A stretch of DNA of 64,000 nt, taken from contig NZ_CYSR01000030.1 in the NCBI RefSeq assembly GCF_001458395.1, positions 62,001-126,000 on the forward strand, read 5' to 3'. Origin of the DNA: Leisingera aquaemixtae (GTDB lineage Bacteria > Pseudomonadota > Alphaproteobacteria > Rhodobacterales > Rhodobacteraceae). Under the pieces are notes generated by a model. It worked only from the letters and a program-made list of their open reading frames with translations. It ran no database searches and was not told the origin of the DNA. Shown here in pieces: positions 8,800 through 17,864 of the stretch (the first letter of the stretch is position 1; each line of letters opens with the position of its first letter). Position numbers and translations under genes: made by a program.

Positions 8800-10254
8800 A
8801 TGAACCAGCCCTTGATGCATAACACTTCCGCGCAGCACGGCGCCGGCGCTCTGGAGACTGCCAGTGAACTGGCCAAGGCTGGGAAATACGGCAAAGCACT
8901 GCAGCTGCTTTTGGTCTTGCTGCGGCAGGATCCGTCGAATGTCCGGGTGCTGGACCTCACGGCCACCTGCTACCTGGAAATCGGGGACAGCCAGACCGCC
9001 GTGCGGCTGCTTGAACTGCTTGCGGACAGCAATCCGGCTCTGCCGCAGGCCTGGGGCAAACTTGCGGCCGTCCGGGCCACCAGCGGCGACAAGGCCGGGG
9101 CCGTGCAGGCGTTTGAGCAGGCTCTCAGCCTGGCTCCGGGCGACGTGGGGCTGCTTGCGGCCCGGAACCGGCTGGAACCCTTCGCCAGCGATAGCAGCGC
9201 AGCCGCCCGGCTGCGGGCGGCGGTGCAGAACACCGGCGCCTCTCAGCGCGACCGGATCCTGTCGCATTTCGCACTGGGCGTGATTGAGGACCGGGCCGGC
9301 GCCCCGGCAACCGCGTTTGACCACTATGCCCAGGCCAACGCCTTGACGGAAACCGGCTATGATCACGCCTTCCAGGACGCGCGGCTGCACGCGCAACTGG
9401 CGGCGGACTGGACCGGTGCCGCCTGCGGCGAGGCTGCTGACGCGCCCCGTATGCTGTTTGTGACCGGTCTGCCGCGCAGCGGCACCACGCTGCTGGAAAC
9501 CTGCCTGACGCGGCACTCGCAAATCGACAGCATCGGCGAGAGCGAGGCGCTGTCCAAAACCGCGGCCGCGGTGCGCCGCTATGCAGCCGGGCGGTATGGC
9601 GATACCGGCTGGTGGAACTGGCTGGGGCGGCTAAGCGGTGAAGAATTGGAGCAGTTCCGCACGCTGTTTCTGCACAACGCCTTTCCCATGGGCAGACTGG
9701 ATGCTGCGGTTGTGGTCGACAAGATGCCGCTCAATTGTTTTGAAATGGGGCTGGCGCACTTCCTGCTCCCCAACGCCAGGTTCCTGTTCTTGTCGCGCCA
9801 CCCTCTGGACGCCGGGCTGTCGATTTTCACCATGAACTTCGGGGCTGGCCACAGGTATTCCTCCCGGCTGGAGTGGATCGGCCATATGACCCGCTGCGTG
9901 TACGGTTCACTTCTCGACTACCAGGCAAAGCTGGGAGAGACGCTGCGGGTGCAATCCTTCGAGGCGCTGGTGACCGGGCCCGAAGCGCAGATCCGGTCCG
10001 TCCTGCAGCATGCAGGCCTGGAGTGGGAGGAGGACTGCCTCTCCCCGGAACAGAACACACGCGCCGTGCGGACGGCCTCGCTGATGCAGGTGCGCGACAG
10101 CATCAATACCGCGGGGCTGGAAAAATGGCGGCGGTATGAAGCGCAGCTGGAGCCGCTCAAGGAGGCCCTGGGCGGGCAGGCGTGGATTGACCAGTGGCAG
10201 CAATGGGACCGGAATGCCGCCAAAACCGGCAGGCTGGTTCCGGACGCCGCCTGA
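8800..10254 (+). CDS. TPR-repeat sulfotransferase family protein
   Basis: A 484-residue protein. The first about 200 residues are TPR-like helices (ASELAKAGKYGKALQLL; AGAVQAFEQALSLAPGD). The second half is a PAPS-dependent sulfotransferase domain beginning FVTGLPRSGTTLLET, the 5'-phosphosulfate-binding loop (about 221-233), with LFLSRHPLDAGLS as the 3'-phosphate-binding segment. The start at 8800 follows GGAGCGAGG and lies beyond the preceding terminator. Related TPR-sulfotransferases are common in marine alphaproteobacteria, but the acceptor is unknown. No PAPS synthesis genes are adjacent. Confidence 0.85.
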   Translation: MNQPLMHNTSAQHGAGALETASELAKAGKYGKALQLLLVLLRQDPSNVRVLDLTATCYLEIGDSQTAVRLLELLADSNPALPQAWGKLAAVRATSGDKAGAVQAFEQALSLAPGDVGLLAARNRLEPFASDSSAAARLRAAVQNTGASQRDRILSHFALGVIEDRAGAPATAFDHYAQANALTETGYDHAFQDARLHAQLAADWTGAACGEAADAPRMLFVTGLPRSGTTLLETCLTRHSQIDSIGESEALSKTAAAVRRYAAGRYGDTGWWNWLGRLSGEELEQFRTLFLHNAFPMGRLDAAVVVDKMPLNCFEMGLAHFLLPNARFLFLSRHPLDAGLSIFTMNFGAGHRYSSRLEWIGHMTRCVYGSLLDYQAKLGETLRVQSFEALVTGPEAQIRSVLQHAGLEWEEDCLSPEQNTRAVRTASLMQVRDSINTAGLEKWRRYEAQLEPLKEALGGQAWIDQWQQWDRNAAKTGRLVPDAA

Positions 10255-10298
10255 ACGCGGCTCTGCCGGGGACCGGGTTGCGGTCTGCCGCAACAGAA

Positions 10299-10330
10299 AG
10301 CGCCGCCGCCTGAGCCCAGGCCGCGGCGCT
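10299..10330 (-). terminator. Hairpin between convergent genes, probable terminator
   Basis: AGCGCCGC / GCGGCGCT flanks a GC-rich loop 30 bases past the ATPase stop (minus) and 45 past the sulfotransferase stop (plus). On the minus strand it is followed by TTTCTGTTG, a weak T tract. It may serve both genes. Confidence 0.5.
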
Positions 10331-10359
10331 GTTATATGCACGGCACTTGCCGCCGGAGT

Positions 10360-12450
10360 TTACTCCGCAGCGACCTTGATCACCGGTTTCATCCGTTCCA
10401 GCACCTCGTCGCTCAGGTGGCACTTGACCTGATGGCCGCCGCCCAGCTGGCGCACCGGCGGCACCTCGCGCTCGCACAAACCGCCCGGCACCTCGGACTT
10501 CCAGCGGCAGCGGGTCTGGAACGGGCAGCCCGGCGGCGGGTTCATGGCCGAGGGGATATCGCCCTCCAGCACGATGTGCTCCTTCACGACCGAGGTGTCG
10601 GCAATCGGCACCGCCGACAGCAAGGCCTCGGTGTAGGGGTGGTAGGGCGGCGCAAAGACCTGATCGGTGGTGCCCAGCTCCACCACATGGCCCAGATACA
10701 TCACCATCACCCGGTCCGACAGGTAGCGCACGATTGACAGGTCGTGCGAGATGAACAGAAGTGTGGTCTTTTCCTTGCGCTGGATCTCCATCAACAGGTC
10801 GGTGACGGCAGCCTGCACCGACACGTCCAGCGCCGAGACGGGTTCGTCCGCCACCACGATGCGGGCGCCGCCGGCAAAGGCACGGGCGATGCCGACGCGC
10901 TGCTTCTGGCCGCCGGACAGCTGCCGCGGCATCCGGTCGGCAAAGGCGCGCGGCAGCTTCACCAGGTCCAGAAGCTCCAGCATCCTGCGGCGCCGTTCGG
11001 CCTCGGACCCGCCGACACCGAAAATCTCCAGCGCCCGCATGATCTGGCGGCCGACGGTCATCGACGGGTTCAGCGTGTCGAACGGGTTCTGGAACACCAT
11101 CTGCACGTCGGAGATCGTCTTGGTGTCGCGCTCCTCGATCGGGATCTGCTCGATGTTGCGGTTGTCCAGCAGGATCTGGCCCTCGGTTGCGGTTTCCAGC
11201 CCCATCAGAACCTTGGCAAAGGTGGATTTGCCGCATCCGGATTCGCCGACGATAGCGAGGGTTTCGGATTCGCGCGCCTCGAAGCTCAGCGTCTCGTTGG
11301 CCTTCACCACCTTCTTTTCGCCGCCGCCGAACAGCGCATTGGCGGCAACCTCATAATATTTCTTGAGGTTCTCCATCTTCAGGATCACCTTGCCGGGTGG
11401 CATCTTCTCTTTCTGATCCGCTAGGGTCAGCGGCGCGTTCCAGTCAATTTCCTCGAACCGCAGACAGCGGGTTTCATGCCGGTCGTTTCCATGCACCGGC
11501 GCCATCGGGATCACCCGGTCCGCGTCGCAGCGGCCCTCCTCGAAATAGTCGCAGCGGGGGCCGAAGTTGCAGCCGGGCGGGCGCTCGTGGGGCAGGGGGA
11601 AGTTGCCCGGGATCGCCACCAGGGGGCGCGCATTCTTGTCGGCGCCGGGCAGCGGGATCGAGCGGAACAGCGCCTGGGTGTAGGGGTGCTGCATCTCGTC
11701 GAAGACATCGTGGATCGAGCCGCGCTCCACCGCCTCGCCGGAATACATCACGCAGATACGGTCGCAGGTCTCCAGCACCAGGCCGAGGTTGTGGCTGATG
11801 AACAGCATCGAGGTGCCGTATTTCTTGCCCAGGTCCTTGACCAGCTCGACCACCGCGGCCTCCACCGTCACGTCCAGCGCGGTGGTGGGCTCATCCAGGA
11901 TCAGCAGCGAGGGTTTCGACATCAGCGCCATTGCAATCACGATGCGCTGCTGCTGGCCGCCCGACAGCTGGTGGGGGAAGGAATTCAGAATCCGCTCCGG
12001 GTCGGGCAGGCGCACGTCTGTGACCACCTCAAGGGCGCGCTGATAGGCTTCCTTTTCGCTGACGCCCTCGTGGATCACGGGCACTTCCATCAGCTGTTTG
12101 CCGATCCTCATCGCCGGGTTGAGCGAGGCCATCGGCTCCTGATAGATCATCGCGATCTCGTTGCCGCGGATGCCGCGCAGCTCCTCGGCGCTCATCTCGC
12201 TCAGATCGCGGCCCTTGAACTTGATGGTGCCGCCGACAATGCGGCCGTTCTTGCCCAGGTCCTGCATCACCCCCAGCGCCACAGTGGATTTGCCGCAGCC
12301 GCTTTCGCCGACCAGGCCCACGGCCTCGCCCGGCTGCACCGCCACGGAGAAGTCCATCACCGCGGGGATTTCGCGCAGCCGGGTGAAAAAGGAGATCGAC
12401 AGCTTGTCAATTTCCAGGATCGGGCCGTTATAGTCTGCCATTTTGGTCAT
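10360..12450 (-). CDS. Peptide-type ABC transporter, fused double ATPase
   Basis: A single 696-residue polypeptide carrying both nucleotide-binding domains of an oligopeptide/dipeptide-class importer, equivalent to DppD plus DppF. Each half has Walker A GESGCGKST, a signature (LSGGQQQR then LSGGQKQR), Walker B (LLILDEPT; IVVADEPVS) and the C-terminal Cys-containing extension typical of Opp/Dpp ATPases (PPGCNFGPRC; PPGCPFQTRC). The start at 12450 follows AGGGAGA. It is the last gene of the operon binding protein - permease - permease - ATPase. Substrate class (peptide, opine, other) cannot be read from sequence. Confidence 0.93.
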   Translation of the reverse strand: MTKMADYNGPILEIDKLSISFFTRLREIPAVMDFSVAVQPGEAVGLVGESGCGKSTVALGVMQDLGKNGRIVGGTIKFKGRDLSEMSAEELRGIRGNEIAMIYQEPMASLNPAMRIGKQLMEVPVIHEGVSEKEAYQRALEVVTDVRLPDPERILNSFPHQLSGGQQQRIVIAMALMSKPSLLILDEPTTALDVTVEAAVVELVKDLGKKYGTSMLFISHNLGLVLETCDRICVMYSGEAVERGSIHDVFDEMQHPYTQALFRSIPLPGADKNARPLVAIPGNFPLPHERPPGCNFGPRCDYFEEGRCDADRVIPMAPVHGNDRHETRCLRFEEIDWNAPLTLADQKEKMPPGKVILKMENLKKYYEVAANALFGGGEKKVVKANETLSFEARESETLAIVGESGCGKSTFAKVLMGLETATEGQILLDNRNIEQIPIEERDTKTISDVQMVFQNPFDTLNPSMTVGRQIMRALEIFGVGGSEAERRRRMLELLDLVKLPRAFADRMPRQLSGGQKQRVGIARAFAGGARIVVADEPVSALDVSVQAAVTDLLMEIQRKEKTTLLFISHDLSIVRYLSDRVMVMYLGHVVELGTTDQVFAPPYHPYTEALLSAVPIADTSVVKEHIVLEGDIPSAMNPPPGCPFQTRCRWKSEVPGGLCEREVPPVRQLGGGHQVKCHLSDEVLERMKPVIKVAAE

Positions 12451-12490
12451 GTTTTCGTCTCCCTGTTGAGGCTGGAAGGAACCGGATCCC

Positions 12491-12541
12491 TTTCTTCTGG
12501 CCTCAAATATCCCGGGGGACCGGGGGCTGGCCCCCGGTCCC
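12491..12541 (-). repeat. Composite intergenic repeat, copy 1 (hairpin plus conserved tail)
   Basis: On the minus strand an 11-bp perfect stem with loop CCAG (12516-12541) is followed by GGGATATTTGAGGCCAGAAG and two more A residues. The same order, hairpin then GGGATATTT-N3-GCCAGAAGAA, occurs at 39936-39986. This copy fills the gap between the second permease and the ATPase gene. Confidence 0.7.
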
Positions 12542-12552
12542 GCCGGTTCGGA

Positions 12553-13767
12553 TCAGTCTTTCAGGCTCTCTTCGCGCAGGCCGTCGGCCAGCAGGTTCAA
12601 CCCCAGAACCAGCGTCAGGAGCGCGAAGGCGGGCGGCAGGGCCGGGTGCAGGTAGATCGACAACAGCTTGCGCCCGTCATTGATGGTCGAGCCCCAGTCC
12701 GGGCTTTCCGGCGGCAGGCCAAGGCCGAAGAAGCCCAAGGTGCCCAGGAGGATGGTGGTATAGCCGATGCGCAGGCAGAAATCGACGATCAGCGGCCCGC
12801 GGGCGTTGGGCAGGATCTCCCACAGCATGATGTACCAGGGGCCTTCGCCGCGGGTCTGGGCGGCAGCCACATAGTCGCGGGTCTTGATGTCCAGGGTCAG
12901 GCCGCGGACGATGCGGAACACCGTGGGCGAGTTGACGAAGACCACCGACACGAACACCACGAGGATACCGCCGGGGATGTCGAACATATCCATCGCCCGG
13001 GGCAGGCCCCAGATGGCATATTCCGGCGTGTTGATCAGGTAGCCGCCATTGGAGACCAGCTGCAGGTAGAACCAGATGATGGTTCCCAGAACAACCGGCA
13101 GCAGCCAGTTCCGCAGCTTGGGGCGGGTGTAATAGCGCGAATTCAGCAGCACCCCGACAAAGATGATCGGGAAGATGAACAGAACGATCGCCATATAGTT
13201 CGGCACGCCGGTGGCCACGATCTCGGGCGTCACCAGCAGGTAGAACAGCAGGATCACCGGGAACGCCAGGATCAGGTTCGCCGCAAAGGACAGGAACGTG
13301 TCCAGCTTGCCGCCGTAATAGCCCGCGGGCAGGCCCAGGGTGATGCCGACCATAAAGGCAAAAACCGCGGCCATCGGGGCGATCTTGATGACTTCCCAGG
13401 CGCCTTTCACCAGGCGGCTGAAGACGTCGCGGGCCAGGTTGTCGCCACCCAGCAGATAGTACGGGTATTCGCCTTCGCCGGCGCCGGGCACCGGGGTGCC
13501 GGGCAGCTTGTTCTTCATGCCCGAGACCTGGGACAGCGGGTCGTGGGTGACGATCATGTCCATGGCGCCGTAGATGCCGGTGAACACCCAGAACATCACC
13601 AGCGCAAAGCCGATCATGCCGATGGGGCTGTCAAACAGCTTGCCGTACAGGCCCAGCCGCCGCTTGAAGCCGATCGAGAGGGCAAACAGGATCACCATCG
13701 AAATCCAGACCGGCGACAGCTGGTAGATGATCCGCAGGGCGATTTCAAAAAAACCAAGGGGTTCCAT
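12553..13767 (-). CDS. Peptide-type ABC transporter permease (DppC/OppC-like)
   Basis: A 404-residue inner-membrane permease with an N-terminal TM pair (WISMVILFALSIGF; GMIGFALVMFWVFTGIYG) and a BPD_transp_1 core. The ATPase-coupling EAA loop reads DYVAAAQTRGEGPWYIMLWEILPNARGPLIV. The GGDNLARDVFSRLVKG motif before the core is characteristic of DppC-type subunits. At about 400 residues it is roughly 100 longer than DppC because of extra segments around residues 170-260, as seen in a subset of alphaproteobacterial homologues. It starts 15 bases downstream of the partner permease. Confidence 0.92.
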   Translation of the reverse strand: MEPLGFFEIALRIIYQLSPVWISMVILFALSIGFKRRLGLYGKLFDSPIGMIGFALVMFWVFTGIYGAMDMIVTHDPLSQVSGMKNKLPGTPVPGAGEGEYPYYLLGGDNLARDVFSRLVKGAWEVIKIAPMAAVFAFMVGITLGLPAGYYGGKLDTFLSFAANLILAFPVILLFYLLVTPEIVATGVPNYMAIVLFIFPIIFVGVLLNSRYYTRPKLRNWLLPVVLGTIIWFYLQLVSNGGYLINTPEYAIWGLPRAMDMFDIPGGILVVFVSVVFVNSPTVFRIVRGLTLDIKTRDYVAAAQTRGEGPWYIMLWEILPNARGPLIVDFCLRIGYTTILLGTLGFFGLGLPPESPDWGSTINDGRKLLSIYLHPALPPAFALLTLVLGLNLLADGLREESLKD

Positions 13768-13782
13768 GCTCAGCTGCCTTCC

Positions 13783-14835
13783 TCAAGAGATCCGGATACG
13801 CGGGTTCAGGTACACATAGCCGATGTCGGAAATCAGCTGAGTGACCAGCACCACGACAACTGAGACCACGGAGACGGCCAGCAGCAGTTCGATGTCGTTG
13901 TTGCCCGCCGCTTCCACCAGGACCCAGCCGAAGCCCTTGTAGTTGAACAGGGTCTCGACGATCACCACGCCGTTCAGCAGCCAGGGGAACTGCAGCATGA
14001 TGACGGTGAAGGGGGCAATCAGGGCGTTCCTCAGCGCATGCTTCAGAACGATGTTGTGAAAGCTCACCCCCTTGAGGCGCGCGGTGCGGATATATTGCGC
14101 GGTCATCACCTCGGTCATCGAGGCGCGGGTCATCCGGGCGATGTATCCCATGCCGTAGAGCGCAATGGTCAGCACCGGCAGGAAGAAGTTCTCGAAATTC
14201 GGGTTGTCCATCGCCGAGGTGGCGGTGCCCTTGAACCATTTCAGCCCGACTGTGGAGGAGGTGAACACAGCGATGAAGATCACGCCGGAGACATATTCCG
14301 GCGTCGCCGTGGTCAGGATCGACGCGGTGGACAGCGTGCGGTCAGTGGCCGTGCCCTCGCGCATCCCGGCCAGAACGCCGATCAGCAGCGCCGAGGGCAC
14401 CATCAGCATCAGCACCCAGAACATCAGCAGCCCGGTGTTGCCGAGACGTTCGGAGATAATGTCGGAGACTTCATCCTTGAACCGTGTGGAATAGCCCCAG
14501 TCGCCCTGCAGAATGCCGCAGAAGGTTGGCGCTTCGGCGGCCTGTTCGGCACTGGCGGTGCCGGTGATGCAGCGGCCGGTCACGCCTTTTTCGGTTTCCC
14601 GGGTCCAGCCCGGCAGCACGCCGAGCCACTGGCCGTACTTCGAGACCATGGAGCCGCCATAGCCGTTGGCGTCCAGCCAGCTGGCCACAGCTTCGTCCGA
14701 CATCCGGAAATTGCCCTGGGTCTTGGCGAGTTTTTCGAGGTTCGGGTAGAGGTTCGTCAGGAAAAACACGATGAACGTCAGGCACAAGGCCGTCAGCAGC
14801 ATCACGCCCGAGCGTCGGAGAATGAAAAGTCCCAT
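13783..14835 (-). CDS. Peptide-type ABC transporter permease (DppB/OppB-like)
   Basis: A 350-residue inner-membrane permease. TM1 MLLTALCLTFIVFFLTNL is followed by a periplasmic region containing two Cys (GRCITGT, TFCGILQGDWGYS) and then five TM helices. The EAA coupling loop is YIRTARLKGVSFHNIVLKHALRNALIA. The ILQGDWGYS motif marks DppB-type subunits. It pairs with the DppC-like gene that follows. Confidence 0.92.
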   Translation of the reverse strand: MGLFILRRSGVMLLTALCLTFIVFFLTNLYPNLEKLAKTQGNFRMSDEAVASWLDANGYGGSMVSKYGQWLGVLPGWTRETEKGVTGRCITGTASAEQAAEAPTFCGILQGDWGYSTRFKDEVSDIISERLGNTGLLMFWVLMLMVPSALLIGVLAGMREGTATDRTLSTASILTTATPEYVSGVIFIAVFTSSTVGLKWFKGTATSAMDNPNFENFFLPVLTIALYGMGYIARMTRASMTEVMTAQYIRTARLKGVSFHNIVLKHALRNALIAPFTVIMLQFPWLLNGVVIVETLFNYKGFGWVLVEAAGNNDIELLLAVSVVSVVVVLVTQLISDIGYVYLNPRIRIS

Positions 14836-14905
14836 GGGGTCCCCTGTCAGTCTGGCGGATCGGACCCGGTTGCAGGCGCGGGTCTCTTATCGTCTTAGCT
14901 GGAGC

Positions 14906-14929
14906 GCACCGCCCCGGGCGGGGCGGTGC
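14906..14929 (-). other. Stable intercistronic hairpin after the binding-protein gene
   Basis: The perfect 10-bp stem GCACCGCCCC / GGGGCGGTGC with a 4-base loop, no T tract, sits 28 bases past the binding-protein stop and before the first permease. Such stems usually protect the 3' end of binding-protein mRNA and lower downstream expression; that role is inference here. Confidence 0.55.
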
Positions 14930-14957
14930 AGGAGGCCGGAGCGGTCCGGGGCGCCTG

Positions 14958-16622
14958 TCAGGCGGCCCAGCCCCACTTGTAGTGGTGATGCTCAAACGCG
15001 ATGTGCATGTCGGCACCGGCGACGCCTTCACGCAGATGGCGGTACAGCGAGCGCCAGTAGGGCTGGATGGTGACGCCTTCTTCCTGGATCAGCATCTCGC
15101 CCTTCTTGGCGATCTCGCGGCGCTTGTCGGCGTCGGCGATGGACAGCGCTTCGGTCAGCAGCGCGTCGAACTCGGGGTTGGACCAGCCGAATTCGTTCCA
15201 TGCCTCACCCGATTTATAGGCCAGCGCCCAGATCTGGACACCCAGCGGACGGTGGTTCCAGTTGGTGGAACTGAACGGATACTTCACCCAGTCGTTCCAG
15301 AAGGTCGAGCCCGGCAGAACCGTCCGCTTCACCTTGAACCCGGCATCGCGCATCTGCGCGGCCACCGCGTCGGTGGTGTTGCGGCGCCAGTCGTCGTCGA
15401 TGGACAGCAGCTCGTGCTCAAAGTCCATCATGCCGGCCTCTTCCATCAGCGCGCGGGCGGCTTCGGGATCGGCCTGCAGCGGCGGCAGTTCCGCGTATTC
15501 CGGGTGAATCGGGCCGACATGGTGGTTTTCGGCCGGCTCGCCGCGGCCGCCATAGCCCAGCTCCAGGCAGACAGCGTTGTCCACAGCCATCTGGATGGCC
15601 TTGCGGACGCGTTTGTCGGCGTAGGGTTTCTTGCCGTCGATTTCCGCCAGCTGGTTCGGGCGGATCACCAGGGTTGCCATGGTGACAACCTCGGATTTCT
15701 GATAGCCAAGGCCGTCCAGAACGTCGATGAATTCGCCCACGGATTCATGCAGCATATCGACTTCGTCGGATTCCAGCGCCGCCATCCACGACGACGGGTC
15801 GGTGCCGAAGTCGATGTATTCGATGCGGTCCAGGGCGGGCTTGCCAAAGACGGACTCGCCCCACCAGGCGTGATCGGCGTTGCGTTCCAGCGTGGCCTTC
15901 ACACCCACTTCCAGCTCGGTCAGCAGGTACGGGCCGGTGCCCACGTTGGAGAGGAAGTCGTCGTTCTGGTAGCTGGAGTGCACGACGGCCGCCGGATAGT
16001 CGGACATGCCGGCAATCAGCGAGATGTCCGAGGACGGCAGGTTCAGCCTCACGGTATGGCCGTCGATCACTTCGATGCCGCCCTCCACGGCCTTGCCGGA
16101 GGCCTCGTCGATCAGGGTGCCGAAACGGCCGGCCATGGAGTTGCCCTCAACCGACTTGTCGCACCAGCCTTCGATGTTGCGGGCCACGTCCTCGGCGGTG
16201 AAGTCGTCGCCGTTGTTCCACTTGACGCCCTGACGGACATTCAGCGTGTAAACGGTGGCGTCTTCGTTGATTTCCCAGCTTTCCAGCAGCATCGGGCTGA
16301 ACGAGCCGTCGTTGTTGTACTCAACCAGGTATTCCAGGGTGCCGCGGGTCTGGTTGCCCATTTCCGACCAGTCATATGTGCGCGGGTCCTTCAGCGGGCG
16401 CACGCTCATCTGCACGCGCAGGGTGCCGCCGTCCTGCATGCCCTCGGCGGCCTTGGCCGGCGCCGTCATGCCGATCATGCCATAGGCTGCGGTTGCGGTG
16501 ACCCCCAGCGCGGTTGCGCGGGTCAGGAATTCGCGGCGGTCGAGCTTGCCTTCGAACACTTCCTTGGCATGCATTTTGGCGGCCCAATGCACCGGTGCTC
16601 CGTTGATGGTGTCTTTGGTCAT
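14958..16622 (-). CDS. Peptide-type ABC transporter substrate-binding protein, Tat-exported
   Basis: A 554-residue family-5 periplasmic binding protein. The N-terminus has a Tat signal: DRREFLTRA at residues 28-36, a hydrophobic Ala/Gly/Thr/Met stretch and a probable cleavage after APAKA (about 58). Family motifs include [42 protein letters not shown] and the C-terminal [19 protein letters not shown]. It is the first gene of the transporter operon; AGGGAGA precedes the ATG. Tat export suggests the protein folds, or takes up a cofactor or ligand, before export. Confidence 0.92.
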   Translation of the reverse strand: MTKDTINGAPVHWAAKMHAKEVFEGKLDRREFLTRATALGVTATAAYGMIGMTAPAKAAEGMQDGGTLRVQMSVRPLKDPRTYDWSEMGNQTRGTLEYLVEYNNDGSFSPMLLESWEINEDATVYTLNVRQGVKWNNGDDFTAEDVARNIEGWCDKSVEGNSMAGRFGTLIDEASGKAVEGGIEVIDGHTVRLNLPSSDISLIAGMSDYPAAVVHSSYQNDDFLSNVGTGPYLLTELEVGVKATLERNADHAWWGESVFGKPALDRIEYIDFGTDPSSWMAALESDEVDMLHESVGEFIDVLDGLGYQKSEVVTMATLVIRPNQLAEIDGKKPYADKRVRKAIQMAVDNAVCLELGYGGRGEPAENHHVGPIHPEYAELPPLQADPEAARALMEEAGMMDFEHELLSIDDDWRRNTTDAVAAQMRDAGFKVKRTVLPGSTFWNDWVKYPFSSTNWNHRPLGVQIWALAYKSGEAWNEFGWSNPEFDALLTEALSIADADKRREIAKKGEMLIQEEGVTIQPYWRSLYRHLREGVAGADMHIAFEHHHYKWGWAA

Positions 16623-16925
16623 CTAGGTCTCCCTGTTGTAGCGTTTGATCTTAATTATCTTGCGAAACGCCTATCGGCTCAGCGGCTTGCTGAGCGCCTT
16701 GTGAAGCGCGTTTTGGATTAAAGTTTCCCCATAGCTGTATTCGGGCAGAGATATGCTCTTTCGTCAATGCACTGTTTCGCCGTTTCACCGCATAAATACG
16801 ACATTTGCGGCGTCGTTTTCATGGATGGGAAAGGCATGCGGCGGCATACTGTTCAAAACTGCCCAGTACGGGGGCGGATTTCAGCGTCAAGCGCCAAAGA
16901 TGCAAGAATCTGCTGGCGAATCAAC
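16623..16925. other. Upstream region of the peptide transporter operon
   Basis: A 303-base gap between the AraC-family gene and the binding-protein gene, both on the minus strand. It holds the ribosome-binding site and presumably the promoter of the transporter operon, plus an inverted repeat at 16677-16695. I see no gene in it. Confidence 0.6.
16677..16695. promoter_or_regulatory. Inverted repeat upstream of the transporter operon
   Basis: GCTCAGC, five bases, GCTGAGC: a perfect 7-bp inverted repeat about 55-73 bases upstream of the binding-protein start. It could be an operator or a leader hairpin; sequence alone does not decide. Confidence 0.35.
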
Positions 16926-17738
16926 CTATTGGGATTTCGTGCGTGCCGTTTTGCGCAGGGCGCTGGGGGGCTGGCCGGTGTGCTGGGTGATGAACCTGGT
17001 GAAATAGGCGGCGCTGCCGAAGCCCAGCTGGCTGGCGATATCGCGGATGGGCAGGTCAGAGGCGATCAGCAGGCTGCGGGCGGAATGCAGCTGACGCTCG
17101 GTCAGCAGCGCGGCGGCGGTCTTGCCGGTTTCGGCCTTGCAGACCCGGGTCAGGTGTGTCGGTGTCACCTTCAGCGCCGCGGCATGGTCCGCCATGGTCG
17201 CCTGCCGGTCCTGCAGCCCGGCCACCCGCTGGCAATAGGCCAGGCACAGGCGCTGCGCCGCCGTCTGCCGAGCGGCCCGGCCGCCGGGGTCCGACTGGCG
17301 GCGCGGGGAAATGGCGGCCAATTCGCAATGCGCCTGCACGGCGCGGCGCCAGAACGGCGCCTGGGCCGACTGCTCGCGGCTGATCGCCTCGAACATGCCC
17401 GTCAGCCGGGTTTGCTCCTGCAGGCAGGTGACGCGCTTATGGCAGGACGATGCGGGAAAGGGCGGCAGCAGCGGGCCGGTCACTGTCAGCACGTGACCCA
17501 GGCATTGGCGGGAGAATTCGGCGGACCACAACGTGCCGGCCGGGATGAAGATGGCGCTGTGCGGTCCGAACCCGCGCTGCCCGCCATTGAGGCACATGCG
17601 GCCCTGTCCGCGGGTGATCCAGATCAGCAGGTGGTCGCTGCGGCTGTGCGACAGGGCGGTTTGCCAGGCGCCGTCCGGGCTCAGGCTGGACAACGGGGCG
17701 GCATGAATGTCCGCGGAGAAGTCTGGATCAAATGGCAT
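16926..17738 (-). CDS. AraC-family transcriptional regulator
   Basis: A 270-residue regulator. The N-terminal half (about 1-140) is a cupin-like sensor domain (HLLIWITRGQGRMCLNGGQ; FIPAGTLWSAEF). The C-terminal AraC/XylS double HTH runs from about 170 to 265, with LKVTPTHLTRVCKAETGKTAAALL and the second-helix signature ARSLLIASDLPIRDIASQLGFGSAAYFTRFI. It lies immediately upstream of, and in the same direction as, the peptide transporter, so it may control that operon; this is inference from position. Confidence 0.9.
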   Translation of the reverse strand: MPFDPDFSADIHAAPLSSLSPDGAWQTALSHSRSDHLLIWITRGQGRMCLNGGQRGFGPHSAIFIPAGTLWSAEFSRQCLGHVLTVTGPLLPPFPASSCHKRVTCLQEQTRLTGMFEAISREQSAQAPFWRRAVQAHCELAAISPRRQSDPGGRAARQTAAQRLCLAYCQRVAGLQDRQATMADHAAALKVTPTHLTRVCKAETGKTAAALLTERQLHSARSLLIASDLPIRDIASQLGFGSAAYFTRFITQHTGQPPSALRKTARTKSQ

Positions 17739-17864
17739 CTGTTGCCTTGGGCATAAAAAAGATTTGCCGCAACAGGCCAGAAAACGCTGATTCTGGCAAG
17801 TTTCCGCCGAGTGAAGCGGAAATTGATTTGGGTTTTACTGAACCGCCGCGTCGGCGGCGCCCGG

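Noticed and set aside
11476-13863. Long open frame on the plus strand opposite the transporter genes
   Set aside because: It is the antisense of two well-supported transport genes. Its His/Gln/Arg-rich composition is typical of GC-rich shadow frames, and no family is recognisable.
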